In this document: in pieces, positions 10,614 through 19,647 of the stretch
How the letters are laid out: each line of letters opens with the position of its first letter
How positions within the stretch are numbered: the stretch's first letter is position 1
Source of the DNA: Comamonadaceae bacterium
Lineage (GTDB): Bacteria > Pseudomonadota > Gammaproteobacteria > Burkholderiales > Burkholderiaceae_C
Direction: 5' to 3'
NCBI GenBank assembly: GCA_947458415.1
Contig: CANGZG010000002.1
Span: 1 to 34,266, forward strand
DNA: 34,266 nt
Translations under genes and position numbers: made by a program
Notes under the pieces: generated by a model
The model's input: the letters and a program-made list of their open reading frames with translations, nothing else
Databases searched by the model: none
What the model was told of the DNA's origin: nothing

Positions 10614-10895
10614 ATGGCCACTTTCAAAAAGTTCAACAAAGACAAGCGCCCAAAGCGCAACACCCAATCGTTGCTGTTCAAACGCAAACGGTTTTGCCGT
10701 TTCACGGTCACTGGCGTTGAAGAAATCGACTACAAAGACATTGACACGTTGCGTGACTTCATTGCAGAAAACGGAAAAATCATTCCAGCTCGTTTGACTG
10801 GCACGCGCGCGATTTACCAGCGCCAATTGAACACAGCCATCAAGCGTGCCCGGTTCTTGGCCATGCTGCCTTACACCGACCAGCACAAAATCTAA
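10614..10895 (+). CDS. rpsR: 30S ribosomal protein S18
   Basis: [65 protein letters not shown]. Confidence 0.97.
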   Translation: MATFKKFNKDKRPKRNTQSLLFKRKRFCRFTVTGVEEIDYKDIDTLRDFIAENGKIIPARLTGTRAIYQRQLNTAIKRARFLAMLPYTDQHKI

Positions 10896-10905
10896 GGAGC
10901 GGAAC

Positions 10906-11358
10906 ATGCAAATCATTCTTCTTGAAAAAGTCGTCAACCTTGGTAACTTAGGCGAGGTTGTCAAAGTCAAAGACGGTTATGCCCGTAACTTTTTGATTCC
11001 TTCAGGTCAAGCCCGTCGTGCGACAGGTGAAGCCATCAAAGAATTCGAAGCCCGTCGTGTTGAACTGGAAAAAGCAGCGCACGAGAAATTGCTTGCTGCG
11101 CAAAGCCAAGGCGAAAAACTGCAAGGAACCACCGTCAAGCTCACACAAAAAGCGGGTGTGGATGGTCGTTTGTTCGGTTCAGTCACCAATTTCGATATTG
11201 CCGAAGAGTTGAACAAAATGGGTTACGGCGTATCCAAGGCGCAAATTCGCATGCCCAAGGGTCCCATCAAAACCGTGGGCGATTCCCCGGTTTCCGTGTC
11301 ATTGCACACCGATGTCTTGGTTGACATCCAAGTGGCTGTCTACGGCGAATCTGCATGA
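10906..11358 (+). CDS. rplI: 50S ribosomal protein L9
   Basis: [40 protein letters not shown]; start at 10906 rather than 10846. Confidence 0.97.
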   Translation: MQIILLEKVVNLGNLGEVVKVKDGYARNFLIPSGQARRATGEAIKEFEARRVELEKAAHEKLLAAQSQGEKLQGTTVKLTQKAGVDGRLFGSVTNFDIAEELNKMGYGVSKAQIRMPKGPIKTVGDSPVSVSLHTDVLVDIQVAVYGESA

Positions 11359-11373
11359 TTTCGTGGTAATTTG

Positions 11374-11404
11374 AAAAAGCCGCTCCTTGGGGCGGTTTTT
11401 TTTT
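11374..11404 (+). terminator. Intrinsic terminator after rplI
   Basis: AAAAAGCCGCTCCTTGGGGCGGTTTTTTTT. Confidence 0.85.
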
Positions 11405-11509
11405 GCCAGTTATGCACAGCTTAACGAGACAATTTGACCGGTTCTCCACAAACTTATCCCATGACAACCGGCACTCAATTCAATACGATTGATGTTTGAG
11501 AGGATCACC

Positions 11510-12916
11510 ATGTCTGTCGTTTTTCCGGAGTTTGAAGAATCTTCTTCATCCATCGACCGTCAAATCGCGCAATTGCGCATTCCACCTAACTCTGTCGAGG
11601 CGGAATCGAGTGTGCTCGGGGGCTTGTTGCTTGACAACGCTGCATGGGACAAGTTGGGTGACATTCTCAGCGAAGGTGATTTTTACAGGTACGAACACCG
11701 GCTGATATTTGCATCCATCAGCACGCTGGTCAACAGCAGCCGGGCAGCAGATGTCATCACTGTGTTTGAACACCTTCAAAGCCAAGGCAAAGCAGATGAA
11801 ATTGGCGGTCTGGCTTTTTTGAATTCGTTGGCGCAGTATGTGCCCAGTTCGGCCAACATCAGACGGTACGCTGAAATCGTCAGAGAGCGATCCATTCTTC
11901 GCAAGCTCGTGAGTGTCAGCGATGAAATTGCCACTTCGGCAATGAACACCAATGGCAGACCTGTTCCCAACATTTTGGATGAGGCTGAGCAAAAAATATT
12001 CAACATCGGTGAAGAAGGCTCGCGCATGCGCCAAGGCTTTCAGTCCATGGGGAATTTGGTGGTTCAACTCTTGGACCGTGTGGAGGAGATGTCGCAAAAT
12101 CCAAATGACATCACTGGTGTTCCCACGGGGTTTTTCGACCTGGACCGAATGACATCTGGCATGCAGGCGGGCGATTTGATTGTGTTGGCCGCCAGACCCT
12201 CAATGGGTAAAACGGCGCTGGCAATCAATATTGCAGAAAACGTCGCGCTCAATGAAGGTTTGCCTGTCGCGGTTTTCTCCATGGAGATGGGCGCATCGCA
12301 ACTGGCCATTCGCATCGTTGGTTCCATTGGACGGATTGACCAATCTCGATTAAGAACGGGGAAATTGCTCGACGAAGAATGGCCAAGACTGACCGAAGCG
12401 GTGGAAAGGTTGCGCAATGTGTCTTTATCGATCGATGAAACACCGGGGTTAACGCCTTCCGAGCTTCGTGCCAGTGCCAGACGCTTGGCGAGAAACTGTG
12501 GCAAGTTGGGTTTGGTGGTGGTGGATTATTTGCAATTGATGAGCGGCAGCAGCGGTGCCGATGGAGACAATCGCGCCACCGAATTGGGTGAAATTTCACG
12601 CGGCCTGAAGATGCTGGCCAAAGAGTTGCAATGCCCTGTCATTGCCTTGTCTCAGTTGAACAGGGGGGTAGAACAAAGAACCGACAAACGCCCCATGATG
12701 AGTGATTTGCGTGAATCAGGCGCCATCGAGCAAGATGCTGACGTCATCATGTTCATTTACCGAGACGATTACTACAACAAAGACTCCAAAGAACCTGGCG
12801 TGGCAGAAATCATCATTGGCAAACAACGAAATGGGCCGACGGGAACCGTGAAGCTGACATTCCTCAAACCGATCACGAAATTTGAGTCGTATGCCGGAAT
12901 GAGTTCTGATTATTGA
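11510..12916 (+). CDS. dnaB: Replicative DNA helicase DnaB (no intein)
   Basis: PPNSVEAESSVLGGLLLDN, Walker A AARPSMGKTALAINIA, LVVVDYLQLMSG, QRNGPTGTVKLTFL. Confidence 0.96.
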   Translation: MSVVFPEFEESSSSIDRQIAQLRIPPNSVEAESSVLGGLLLDNAAWDKLGDILSEGDFYRYEHRLIFASISTLVNSSRAADVITVFEHLQSQGKADEIGGLAFLNSLAQYVPSSANIRRYAEIVRERSILRKLVSVSDEIATSAMNTNGRPVPNILDEAEQKIFNIGEEGSRMRQGFQSMGNLVVQLLDRVEEMSQNPNDITGVPTGFFDLDRMTSGMQAGDLIVLAARPSMGKTALAINIAENVALNEGLPVAVFSMEMGASQLAIRIVGSIGRIDQSRLRTGKLLDEEWPRLTEAVERLRNVSLSIDETPGLTPSELRASARRLARNCGKLGLVVVDYLQLMSGSSGADGDNRATELGEISRGLKMLAKELQCPVIALSQLNRGVEQRTDKRPMMSDLRESGAIEQDADVIMFIYRDDYYNKDSKEPGVAEIIIGKQRNGPTGTVKLTFLKPITKFESYAGMSSDY

Positions 12917-12919
12917 GTG

Positions 12920-14584
12920 TCAAAGCACTTCGCTGGCGAAGTCTGCCAAGCGAGAGCGCTCGCCTCTGGCCAACGTGATGTGTCCACCGTGTGGCCAACC
13001 TTTGAAGCGGTCAACGGCATAAGTCAAACCAGAAGAACCCTCGGTCAAATAAGGCGTGTCAATTTGGGCGATATTGCCCATGCAAATGATTTTGGTACCA
13101 GGCCCCGCACGTGTGATCAGCGTCTTCATTTGTTTGGGCGTTAAGTTTTGCGCTTCATCAATGATGACGAACTTGTTTAAAAACGTGCGACCACGCATGA
13201 AATTCAAGCTTTTGATTTTGATTTTGCTTTTGATCAATTCATTGGTGGCCGCGCGACCCCATTCGCCTGCGCTGGTATCTGTTTTTCCAAGCACTTCCAA
13301 GTTGTCGTCCAAGGCACCCATCCAAGGCCCCATTTTTTCTTCTTCTGTGCCTGGCAAAAAGCCAATGTCCTCACCCACGCTGACTGTGGCTCGGGTCATG
13401 ATGATTTCTGTGTAACGCCGTTCATCCAGCACTTGAACCAAACCGGCCGCCAATGCAAGCAATGTTTTGCCTGTGCCTGCTGTGCCAGTGAGAGTCACAA
13501 AATCAATTTCCGGGTCCATCAGCATGTTGAGCGCAAAATTTTGTTCTCTGTTTCGAGTAGTGATGCCCCAAGCCGCATTTTTCAGGTGGCTGTAGTCTTT
13601 CAGGGTTTTGAAGACCGCAGATTTGCCTCGTATTTCCGTGACCCGCGCGTAAAGACTGGGCTCACCCGGTGATTCAAAATAAATGAATTGATTGATGTGC
13701 ATCTGGGCAACCACCGAACCACTGATGCGATAAAAGGTGTGGCCGCCACTTTGCCAACTCTCAACCGATTGGGCTTGTTTGGACCAAAAATCTTGCGACA
13801 AAGCCAATGCGCCCGAGTACAGCAGATCGCCATCTTCAAGCGTCTTGTCGTTTTGATAGTCCTCTGCGAGCAAGCCCAACGCACGTGCCTTGACGCGCAT
13901 GTTGATGTCTTTGCTCACCAACACCACTTCTCGCTTGGGGTAGACATCGCCCAGCGCTTTGACCACACCCAAAATTTGGTTGTCGGCTTTCCCTTGAGGA
14001 AGACTGGTTGGCAGGTCGAACGCCAAAGGAATGGTTTGGAAGAAAAGCTTTCCTCCGACTTCTTTGTTACCGGTGGCAGACAACTCCAGTCCCTTGGATA
14101 TGTCAGAGTTGCTCACGCCGACCAGCGCGTCCAGTGTGCGGCTGGTTTGTCGCGCATTGCGTGCGACTTCGGTCATGCCTTTTTTGTGACTGTCTAGCTC
14201 TTCCAACACAATCATGGGCAGGAAGATGTCGTGTTCCTCGAAGCGGAACAAGCACATGGGGTCGTGCATCAGCACATTGGTGTCTAGAACAAACAGTTTT
14301 TGTACCGACGATTTCTTTTTAGAAGCTGAAGAGCGCGCGGGCTCAGGCTTTGATGCACTGTCGTGGACATTGAAAACAGCGTCAGCGGATTTTTTTTCAA
14401 GTTGCTTTGAAATGACTGGCATGGCCGAGTCAGAGGCAGATTTGCGTTCGACCACAGACCTACCCACGGGCTTGTGTGTTGCAGCAACATGACTTTTTTT
14501 AGCCGAGACCGATGAGGATCTTTGGGTGGTGTTCTTCGATTGAAGTAAGTCTGCTTTTTGACGAGGCGCAGGCGGAAGTGGCAT
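12920..14584 (-). CDS. PhoH family protein with N-terminal PIN domain
   Basis: PIN motif LFVLDTNVLMHDPMCLFRFEEHDI; PhoH ATPase TGTAGTGKTLLALAAGL, RGRTFLNKFVIIDEAQNLTPKQMKTLITRAGPGTKIICMGNIAQID. Confidence 0.94.
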   Translation of the reverse strand: MPLPPAPRQKADLLQSKNTTQRSSSVSAKKSHVAATHKPVGRSVVERKSASDSAMPVISKQLEKKSADAVFNVHDSASKPEPARSSASKKKSSVQKLFVLDTNVLMHDPMCLFRFEEHDIFLPMIVLEELDSHKKGMTEVARNARQTSRTLDALVGVSNSDISKGLELSATGNKEVGGKLFFQTIPLAFDLPTSLPQGKADNQILGVVKALGDVYPKREVVLVSKDINMRVKARALGLLAEDYQNDKTLEDGDLLYSGALALSQDFWSKQAQSVESWQSGGHTFYRISGSVVAQMHINQFIYFESPGEPSLYARVTEIRGKSAVFKTLKDYSHLKNAAWGITTRNREQNFALNMLMDPEIDFVTLTGTAGTGKTLLALAAGLVQVLDERRYTEIIMTRATVSVGEDIGFLPGTEEEKMGPWMGALDDNLEVLGKTDTSAGEWGRAATNELIKSKIKIKSLNFMRGRTFLNKFVIIDEAQNLTPKQMKTLITRAGPGTKIICMGNIAQIDTPYLTEGSSGLTYAVDRFKGWPHGGHITLARGERSRLADFASEVL

Positions 14585-14587
14585 GTA

Positions 14588-15073
14588 TCAAGCAGCAGCT
14601 GTGGATTTTTTGAGGGCCTTCACCGCTTTGAGGACTTCGTCAACGTGACCGGGTACTTTCAGGCCACGCCATTCTTGCTTCAAAACACCATCGGGTCCGA
14701 TGAGAAATGTGCTGCGCTCAATGCCTTTGACTTTCTTGCCGTACATGATCTTATTTTTGACAACGCCAAACATATGGCACATTTTTTCTTCAGTGTCAGC
14801 AATGAGCTCAAAGGGAAGTTCTAATTTTTCTTTGAAGCTGTCGTGAGATCTCATGTTGTCACGCGATACTCCAAAAATGACTGCACCAGCTTTGGTGAAG
14901 TCTTTGAATTTGTCCCTGAACTGCATGGCTTCAGTGGTGCAACCAGGGGTATTGTCTTTCGGATAAAAGTACAAAATGACTGTTTGACCGACGTGTGACT
15001 GGTGAGTTACCTTGATGCCGCCTGTGGCGTTTGCTTCAAATTCGGGAAGGTGTTTATTGAGAACAATCGCCAT
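14588..15073 (-). CDS. bcp: Thioredoxin-dependent thiol peroxidase (BCP-type peroxiredoxin)
   Basis: VILYFYPKDNTPGCTTEAMQFRDKF, VIFGVSRDNMRSHDSFKEKLELPFELIADTEEKM. Confidence 0.94.
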   Translation of the reverse strand: MAIVLNKHLPEFEANATGGIKVTHQSHVGQTVILYFYPKDNTPGCTTEAMQFRDKFKDFTKAGAVIFGVSRDNMRSHDSFKEKLELPFELIADTEEKMCHMFGVVKNKIMYGKKVKGIERSTFLIGPDGVLKQEWRGLKVPGHVDEVLKAVKALKKSTAAA

Positions 15074-15197
15074 GGTTCTGAATCCGTTATGACTTAAAAG
15101 CCCGAAGAAAAGCCTCGGTAAGACACCATTTTATCTCTAAATGAACCTGAGCAATTTGGCTCAAGATTTTGCGTCTTGTTGAGCCTGTACAAACGGC

Positions 15198-15578
15198 TCA
15201 GCGCTGTGCTTCTTCCAGCAACAACACAGCGGCGACTTTGCGGCCTTCAGAAGCCAGTACATTGAAGGTTCGACAAGCGCCCGCCGTGTCCATGCATTCA
15301 ACCCCCACGCCTTGTTGCATGAAGGGCATCAAGTGTTGCGCGGGGATGAATCGTTGTTTTTTTCCGCAACCCAAAAGCAGGATTTCGCAGCCTGTGTTGA
15401 GCACCCATTCAACATGATCTTGCAGGTCATTCAACGAAGGACTTCCTGTCCAAGGGAATACAGAACCGTGTGCGCTGACAAAAATGGCGTGTGAATAAGA
15501 TTTGCCGTTGACTGCGATCCAGTCAGGTCCATATGCGGTGATGGACAAGAGGTCTGATCGATCAGGCTGTAATTTCAT
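15198..15578 (-). CDS. Mth938-like domain-containing protein (DUF498)
   Basis: ITAYGPDWIAVNGKSYSHAIFVS...NTGCEILLLGCGKKQRFIPAQHLMPFMQQGVGVECMDTAGACRTFNVLASEGRKVAAVLL. Confidence 0.85.
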   Translation of the reverse strand: MKLQPDRSDLLSITAYGPDWIAVNGKSYSHAIFVSAHGSVFPWTGSPSLNDLQDHVEWVLNTGCEILLLGCGKKQRFIPAQHLMPFMQQGVGVECMDTAGACRTFNVLASEGRKVAAVLLLEEAQR

Positions 15579-15663
15579 CGTGTCAACCAGAGTAAATGGG
15601 GAAAAACCCCCAGAAATATGTTCAAATTATAGACTTTTCGTGAAATCTGACCCTGGAGTTGCG

Positions 15664-16890
15664 TTGAAAACCATCCAAAAATCATCCAAGCTGGACAATG
15701 TTTGTTATGACATTCGCGGCCCCGTGCTAGAAAAAGCACGTCAGATGGAAGAAGAAGGGCACAAGATCATCAAACTCAACATCGGCAACCTTGCCGTTTT
15801 CGGTTTTGATGCACCCGAAGAAATTCAGCAAGACATCATCCGCAATTTACCTGGGGCGGCGGCCTACTCTGACAGCAAAGGCATTTTTGCCGCGAGAAAA
15901 GCGGTCATGCAATACAGCCAGCAACAGGGCATCGATGGTGTCGGTTTAGATGACATTTATTTAGGCAACGGCGCCAGCGAACTGATCGTGATGGCAACCA
16001 ACGCGTTGCTCAATACCGGCGATGAATTGTTGTTGCCTGCGCCAGATTACCCCTTGTGGACAGCGGCCGTCAGCTTGTCAGGTGGCACGCCCGTGCATTA
16101 CCTTTGCGATGAAGCCAATGGTTGGATGCCAGATTTGCAAGATATCAAATCCAAAATCACCAAGAAGACCAAAGGCATTGTGGTGATCAATCCGAACAAC
16201 CCAACTGGCGCGCTTTACTCGGATGAGCTGTTGAAAGGCATTGTTGATTTGGCAAGAGAACATGGCCTCATCATTTTTGCGGACGAGGTTTACGACAAAG
16301 TGCTGTACGACGATGTGCATCACACTGCGCTGGGTAGTTTGTCGAAAGACGTGTTGACGCTGACCTTCAACTCGCTGTCAAAAAGTTACCGCTCGTGCGG
16401 CTATCGCGCGGGTTGGATGATTGTCTCCGGCGACAAAAAACCTGCGAAGGACTACATCGAGGGCTTGAACATGCTCTCGTCCATGCGCTTGTGCGCCAAT
16501 GTGCCAGGGCAAAGCGCCATTCAAACCGCGCTCGGCGGTTACCAAACCATCCAAGATTTGATCAAGCCAGGCGGCAGGTTGCGTCGGCAGCGTGATTTGG
16601 CTTATGAATTGATCACGGCCATTCCGGGTGTGACTTGTGTCAAACCGCAAGCGGCTTTGTACATGTTTCCAAAGCTTGACCCGAAGATGTATCCGATCAA
16701 GAACGATCAGTTATTCATTAACGAGTTGTTACAAGACACCAAGGTCTTGCTGGTGCAAGGTACCGGATTCAATTGGCCCACCCCAGACCATTTTCGTATC
16801 GTATTTTTGCCGCACGAGGATGAACTGCGTGTTGCCATTGAACGCATCGCCAAGTTCTTAGACAACTACCGGAAGAACCCGACATGCTAA
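15664..16890 (+). CDS. alaA: PLP-dependent aminotransferase (AlaA-type alanine transaminase)
   Basis: KTIQKSSKLDNVCYDIRGPVLEKARQMEEEGHKIIKLNIGNLAVFGF; IVVINPNNPTGALY; SLSKSYRSCGYRAGW. Probable TTG start at 15664, 5 nt after TGGAG. Confidence 0.88.
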   Translation: MKTIQKSSKLDNVCYDIRGPVLEKARQMEEEGHKIIKLNIGNLAVFGFDAPEEIQQDIIRNLPGAAAYSDSKGIFAARKAVMQYSQQQGIDGVGLDDIYLGNGASELIVMATNALLNTGDELLLPAPDYPLWTAAVSLSGGTPVHYLCDEANGWMPDLQDIKSKITKKTKGIVVINPNNPTGALYSDELLKGIVDLAREHGLIIFADEVYDKVLYDDVHHTALGSLSKDVLTLTFNSLSKSYRSCGYRAGWMIVSGDKKPAKDYIEGLNMLSSMRLCANVPGQSAIQTALGGYQTIQDLIKPGGRLRRQRDLAYELITAIPGVTCVKPQAALYMFPKLDPKMYPIKNDQLFINELLQDTKVLLVQGTGFNWPTPDHFRIVFLPHEDELRVAIERIAKFLDNYRKNPTC

Positions 16891-18197
16891 AGCCCATGCA
16901 GATTGGCCTCGTTGGTTTTGGAACGGTAGGCAGCGGCACTTATCAACTTTTAAAACGTAACCAGCACCAAATTCAACGCCGCTTGGGGCGAGCTTTGCAC
17001 ATCAGCATGGTCGCTGACTTGGACGTTGCCAAAGTCAAGGCGGTGGTGGATGCAGATTGCAAAGTGGTGTCTGATGCCCAGGACATCATTTCAAACCCCG
17101 ACATCGACGTGGTGATCGAATTGATTGGTGGCTACGGTTTTGCTTTAGAAGTGGTTTCCAAAGCCTTACAAGCCGGTAAGCATGTGGTGACAGCCAACAA
17201 AGCATTGTTGGCAACCCATGGCGAAACCATTTTTGAATCGGCCAGACAACAGCAATGCATGGTCGGTTTTGAGTCTTCGGTCGCTGGCGGCATCCCCATC
17301 ATCAAAGTGGTGCGTGAAGGCTTGGCGGCCAACCAGATCGAATGGATCGCAGGCATCATCAACGGAACAACGAATTTCATACTCACGCAAATGCATGAGA
17401 AGTCTTGGACATTTGCACAAGCGCTCGAGCAAGCTCAGTCCTTGGGGTATGCCGAAGCGGATCCTACCTTTGACATTGAGGGGATCGACGCGGCGCACAA
17501 ATGCAGTTTGCTCGCGGCCATTGCTTACGGCATCCCCATTCCGTTCAGCCAGGCGTACGTCGAAGGCATCACGCAACTTCAGTCGAAGGACATGCAATTT
17601 GCCGCACAGTTGGGCTATCGAATCAAATTGCTCGGCATCGCAAAACGCACCGACACGGGGGTGGAGGTTCGGGTTCATCCTTGTTTGATTTCAGAGCGTT
17701 CATTGATCGCCAATGTCGAGGGCGCGATGAATGCGGTGATGGTGCATTCCGATGCGCTGGGCACCAGCATGTACTATGGCAAAGGGGCGGGCGGAGAGCC
17801 AACGGCGAGCGCCGTGATTGCAGATTTGATTGACATCGCGCGCATGGCTTCAACCGATGCGGCCAACCGCGTCCCACATTTGGCTTTCCAAGCGCAGTCA
17901 ATTGAATCACCTTTGATTTTGGGCATGGAAGAGGTCACGACATGCAATTATTTAAGAATTGCTGTTGCTGACCAGTCTGGCGTGTTGGCCAGCATCACGA
18001 GCATCTTGGCCCAGCACAGCATCAGTGTCGATGCGATGTTGCAACAACCTGCGGATTCGATCAGCAAACAAACCGAACTCATCATCTTGACCCACGAGGC
18101 CAAAGAGGGCGTGATGAACCAAGCCATCGCCAAGATTCAGACATTGCCCACTGTACTGATGCCTGTGGTGCGTATTCGCAAGGAAGATTTCAACTGA
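16884..18197 (+). CDS. hom: Homoserine dehydrogenase with C-terminal ACT domain
   Basis: MQIGLVGFGTVGSGTYQLL, VTANKALLATHG, GIINGTTNFILTQM, ADPTFDIEGIDAAHKC; overlaps the upstream aminotransferase gene by 7 nt. Confidence 0.96.
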   Translation: MLKPMQIGLVGFGTVGSGTYQLLKRNQHQIQRRLGRALHISMVADLDVAKVKAVVDADCKVVSDAQDIISNPDIDVVIELIGGYGFALEVVSKALQAGKHVVTANKALLATHGETIFESARQQQCMVGFESSVAGGIPIIKVVREGLAANQIEWIAGIINGTTNFILTQMHEKSWTFAQALEQAQSLGYAEADPTFDIEGIDAAHKCSLLAAIAYGIPIPFSQAYVEGITQLQSKDMQFAAQLGYRIKLLGIAKRTDTGVEVRVHPCLISERSLIANVEGAMNAVMVHSDALGTSMYYGKGAGGEPTASAVIADLIDIARMASTDAANRVPHLAFQAQSIESPLILGMEEVTTCNYLRIAVADQSGVLASITSILAQHSISVDAMLQQPADSISKQTELIILTHEAKEGVMNQAIAKIQTLPTVLMPVVRIRKEDFN

Positions 18198-19624
18198 TGC
18201 TTTATGTGTCTACCCGTGGCGAGTCGGACAAAAAGAAATTTTGCGACATTTTGCTAGAAGGCTTGGCGCCTGATGGCGGTTTGTATTTGCCCGATCACTA
18301 TCCCCAGTTGAGCGCAGATGATTTACAGCGTTTGCGTCAAATTTATTCGAACCAAGGTTACGCGCACTTGGCCTTTGAAATTTTGAGTTTGTACATTGAC
18401 GACATTTCGCCTGAAGACTTGCTGGCCTTGTGTGTCAAAACCTATACCGAGGACATTTTCGGCAGTCGGTTGATCACGCCGCTTCGCAAGTTAGACGATC
18501 AAGTGGCCATACTTGCCTTGTCCAACGGCCCTACCTTGGCATTCAAAGACATGGCCATGCAATTGCTGGGTCATTTGTTTGAATACGAGTTGAAAAGAAA
18601 GAATCAACAGCTCAATATTTTGGGCGCCACCTCTGGGGACACCGGCAGTGCTGCCGAATACGCCATGCGAGGCAAGCAAGGTGTTCGGGTGTTCATGACC
18701 AGCCCCGAGGGGCGCATGAGTCAATTTCAGCAAGCCCAGATGTTCAGCTTGATGGATGAAAACATTTTCAACATTGCCATCCAAGGGGTGTTTGACGATT
18801 GCCAAGACATTGTCAAAGAGGTTTCCTCTGACTTGGCATTCAAGCAAGCCTACAAAATTGGCACGGTCAACTCCATCAATTGGGCCAGGTTATTGGCGCA
18901 AGTTGTTTATTACTTTGCAGGCTACTTTCAAGCCACCAGCAGCCATTCACAGCGCGTGAGTTTTGCTGTGCCAAGTGGAAACTTTGGCAACGTGTGTGCC
19001 GGCCATGTGGCCAAAATGATGGGTTTGCCGGTTTCAAAATTGGTGGTTGCCACCAATGAAAACAATGTGCTGGATGATTTCTTCAAAACCGGCATCTACA
19101 AGGTGCGCGACAGTTCGCACACTTATGAAACCTCCAGCCCCTCCATGGACATTTCCAAGGCCAGCAATTTTGAGCGTTTCATTTTTGACTTTCTCAATCG
19201 AGACGCCTCAAAAACCGCCGAGTTGTTTTCAACCCAATTGCAAGCCACGGGGGAATTCTCCCTCGCTCACCATCCCCAATTCTCAAAGATAGGCCATGTC
19301 TACGGTTTCGTCAGTGGTAACAGCCACCACCAGCAACGACTGCAAGCCATCAAAACCATTCACGAAAAGTACGGCCAACTCATCGACCCGCACACTGCCG
19401 ATGGTTTGAATGTGGCCCAGCAATTTTTAGAGCCCGGCATTCCCATGGTGGTTCTTGAAACGGCTTTGCCCATCAAGTTTTCAGATGTCATCCAAGAGGC
19501 CATCGGTCAGGTGCCGCCAGTGCCAGACAAATTCAAAGGGTTGGCAAACAGTCCCTTGCGTTTTTTGACCATGCCAGCTGATACACCCATGGTGAAAAAC
19601 TTCATCGCTCAACAGTGTGGTTGA
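18197..19624 (+). CDS. thrC: Threonine synthase
   Basis: MLYVSTRGESDKKKFCDILLEGLAPDGGLYLPD, GPTLAFKDMAMQLLG, LGATSGDTGSAAEYAMRGKQGVRVFMTSPEGRMS. Confidence 0.96.
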   Translation: MLYVSTRGESDKKKFCDILLEGLAPDGGLYLPDHYPQLSADDLQRLRQIYSNQGYAHLAFEILSLYIDDISPEDLLALCVKTYTEDIFGSRLITPLRKLDDQVAILALSNGPTLAFKDMAMQLLGHLFEYELKRKNQQLNILGATSGDTGSAAEYAMRGKQGVRVFMTSPEGRMSQFQQAQMFSLMDENIFNIAIQGVFDDCQDIVKEVSSDLAFKQAYKIGTVNSINWARLLAQVVYYFAGYFQATSSHSQRVSFAVPSGNFGNVCAGHVAKMMGLPVSKLVVATNENNVLDDFFKTGIYKVRDSSHTYETSSPSMDISKASNFERFIFDFLNRDASKTAELFSTQLQATGEFSLAHHPQFSKIGHVYGFVSGNSHHQQRLQAIKTIHEKYGQLIDPHTADGLNVAQQFLEPGIPMVVLETALPIKFSDVIQEAIGQVPPVPDKFKGLANSPLRFLTMPADTPMVKNFIAQQCG

Positions 19625-19647
19625 TTTCAATACTTTCTTGACGTCCG

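Noticed and set aside
11510-12916. Possible intein in dnaB
   Set aside because: The ORF is 469 codons with contiguous helicase motifs; no insertion at the Walker A site or elsewhere.
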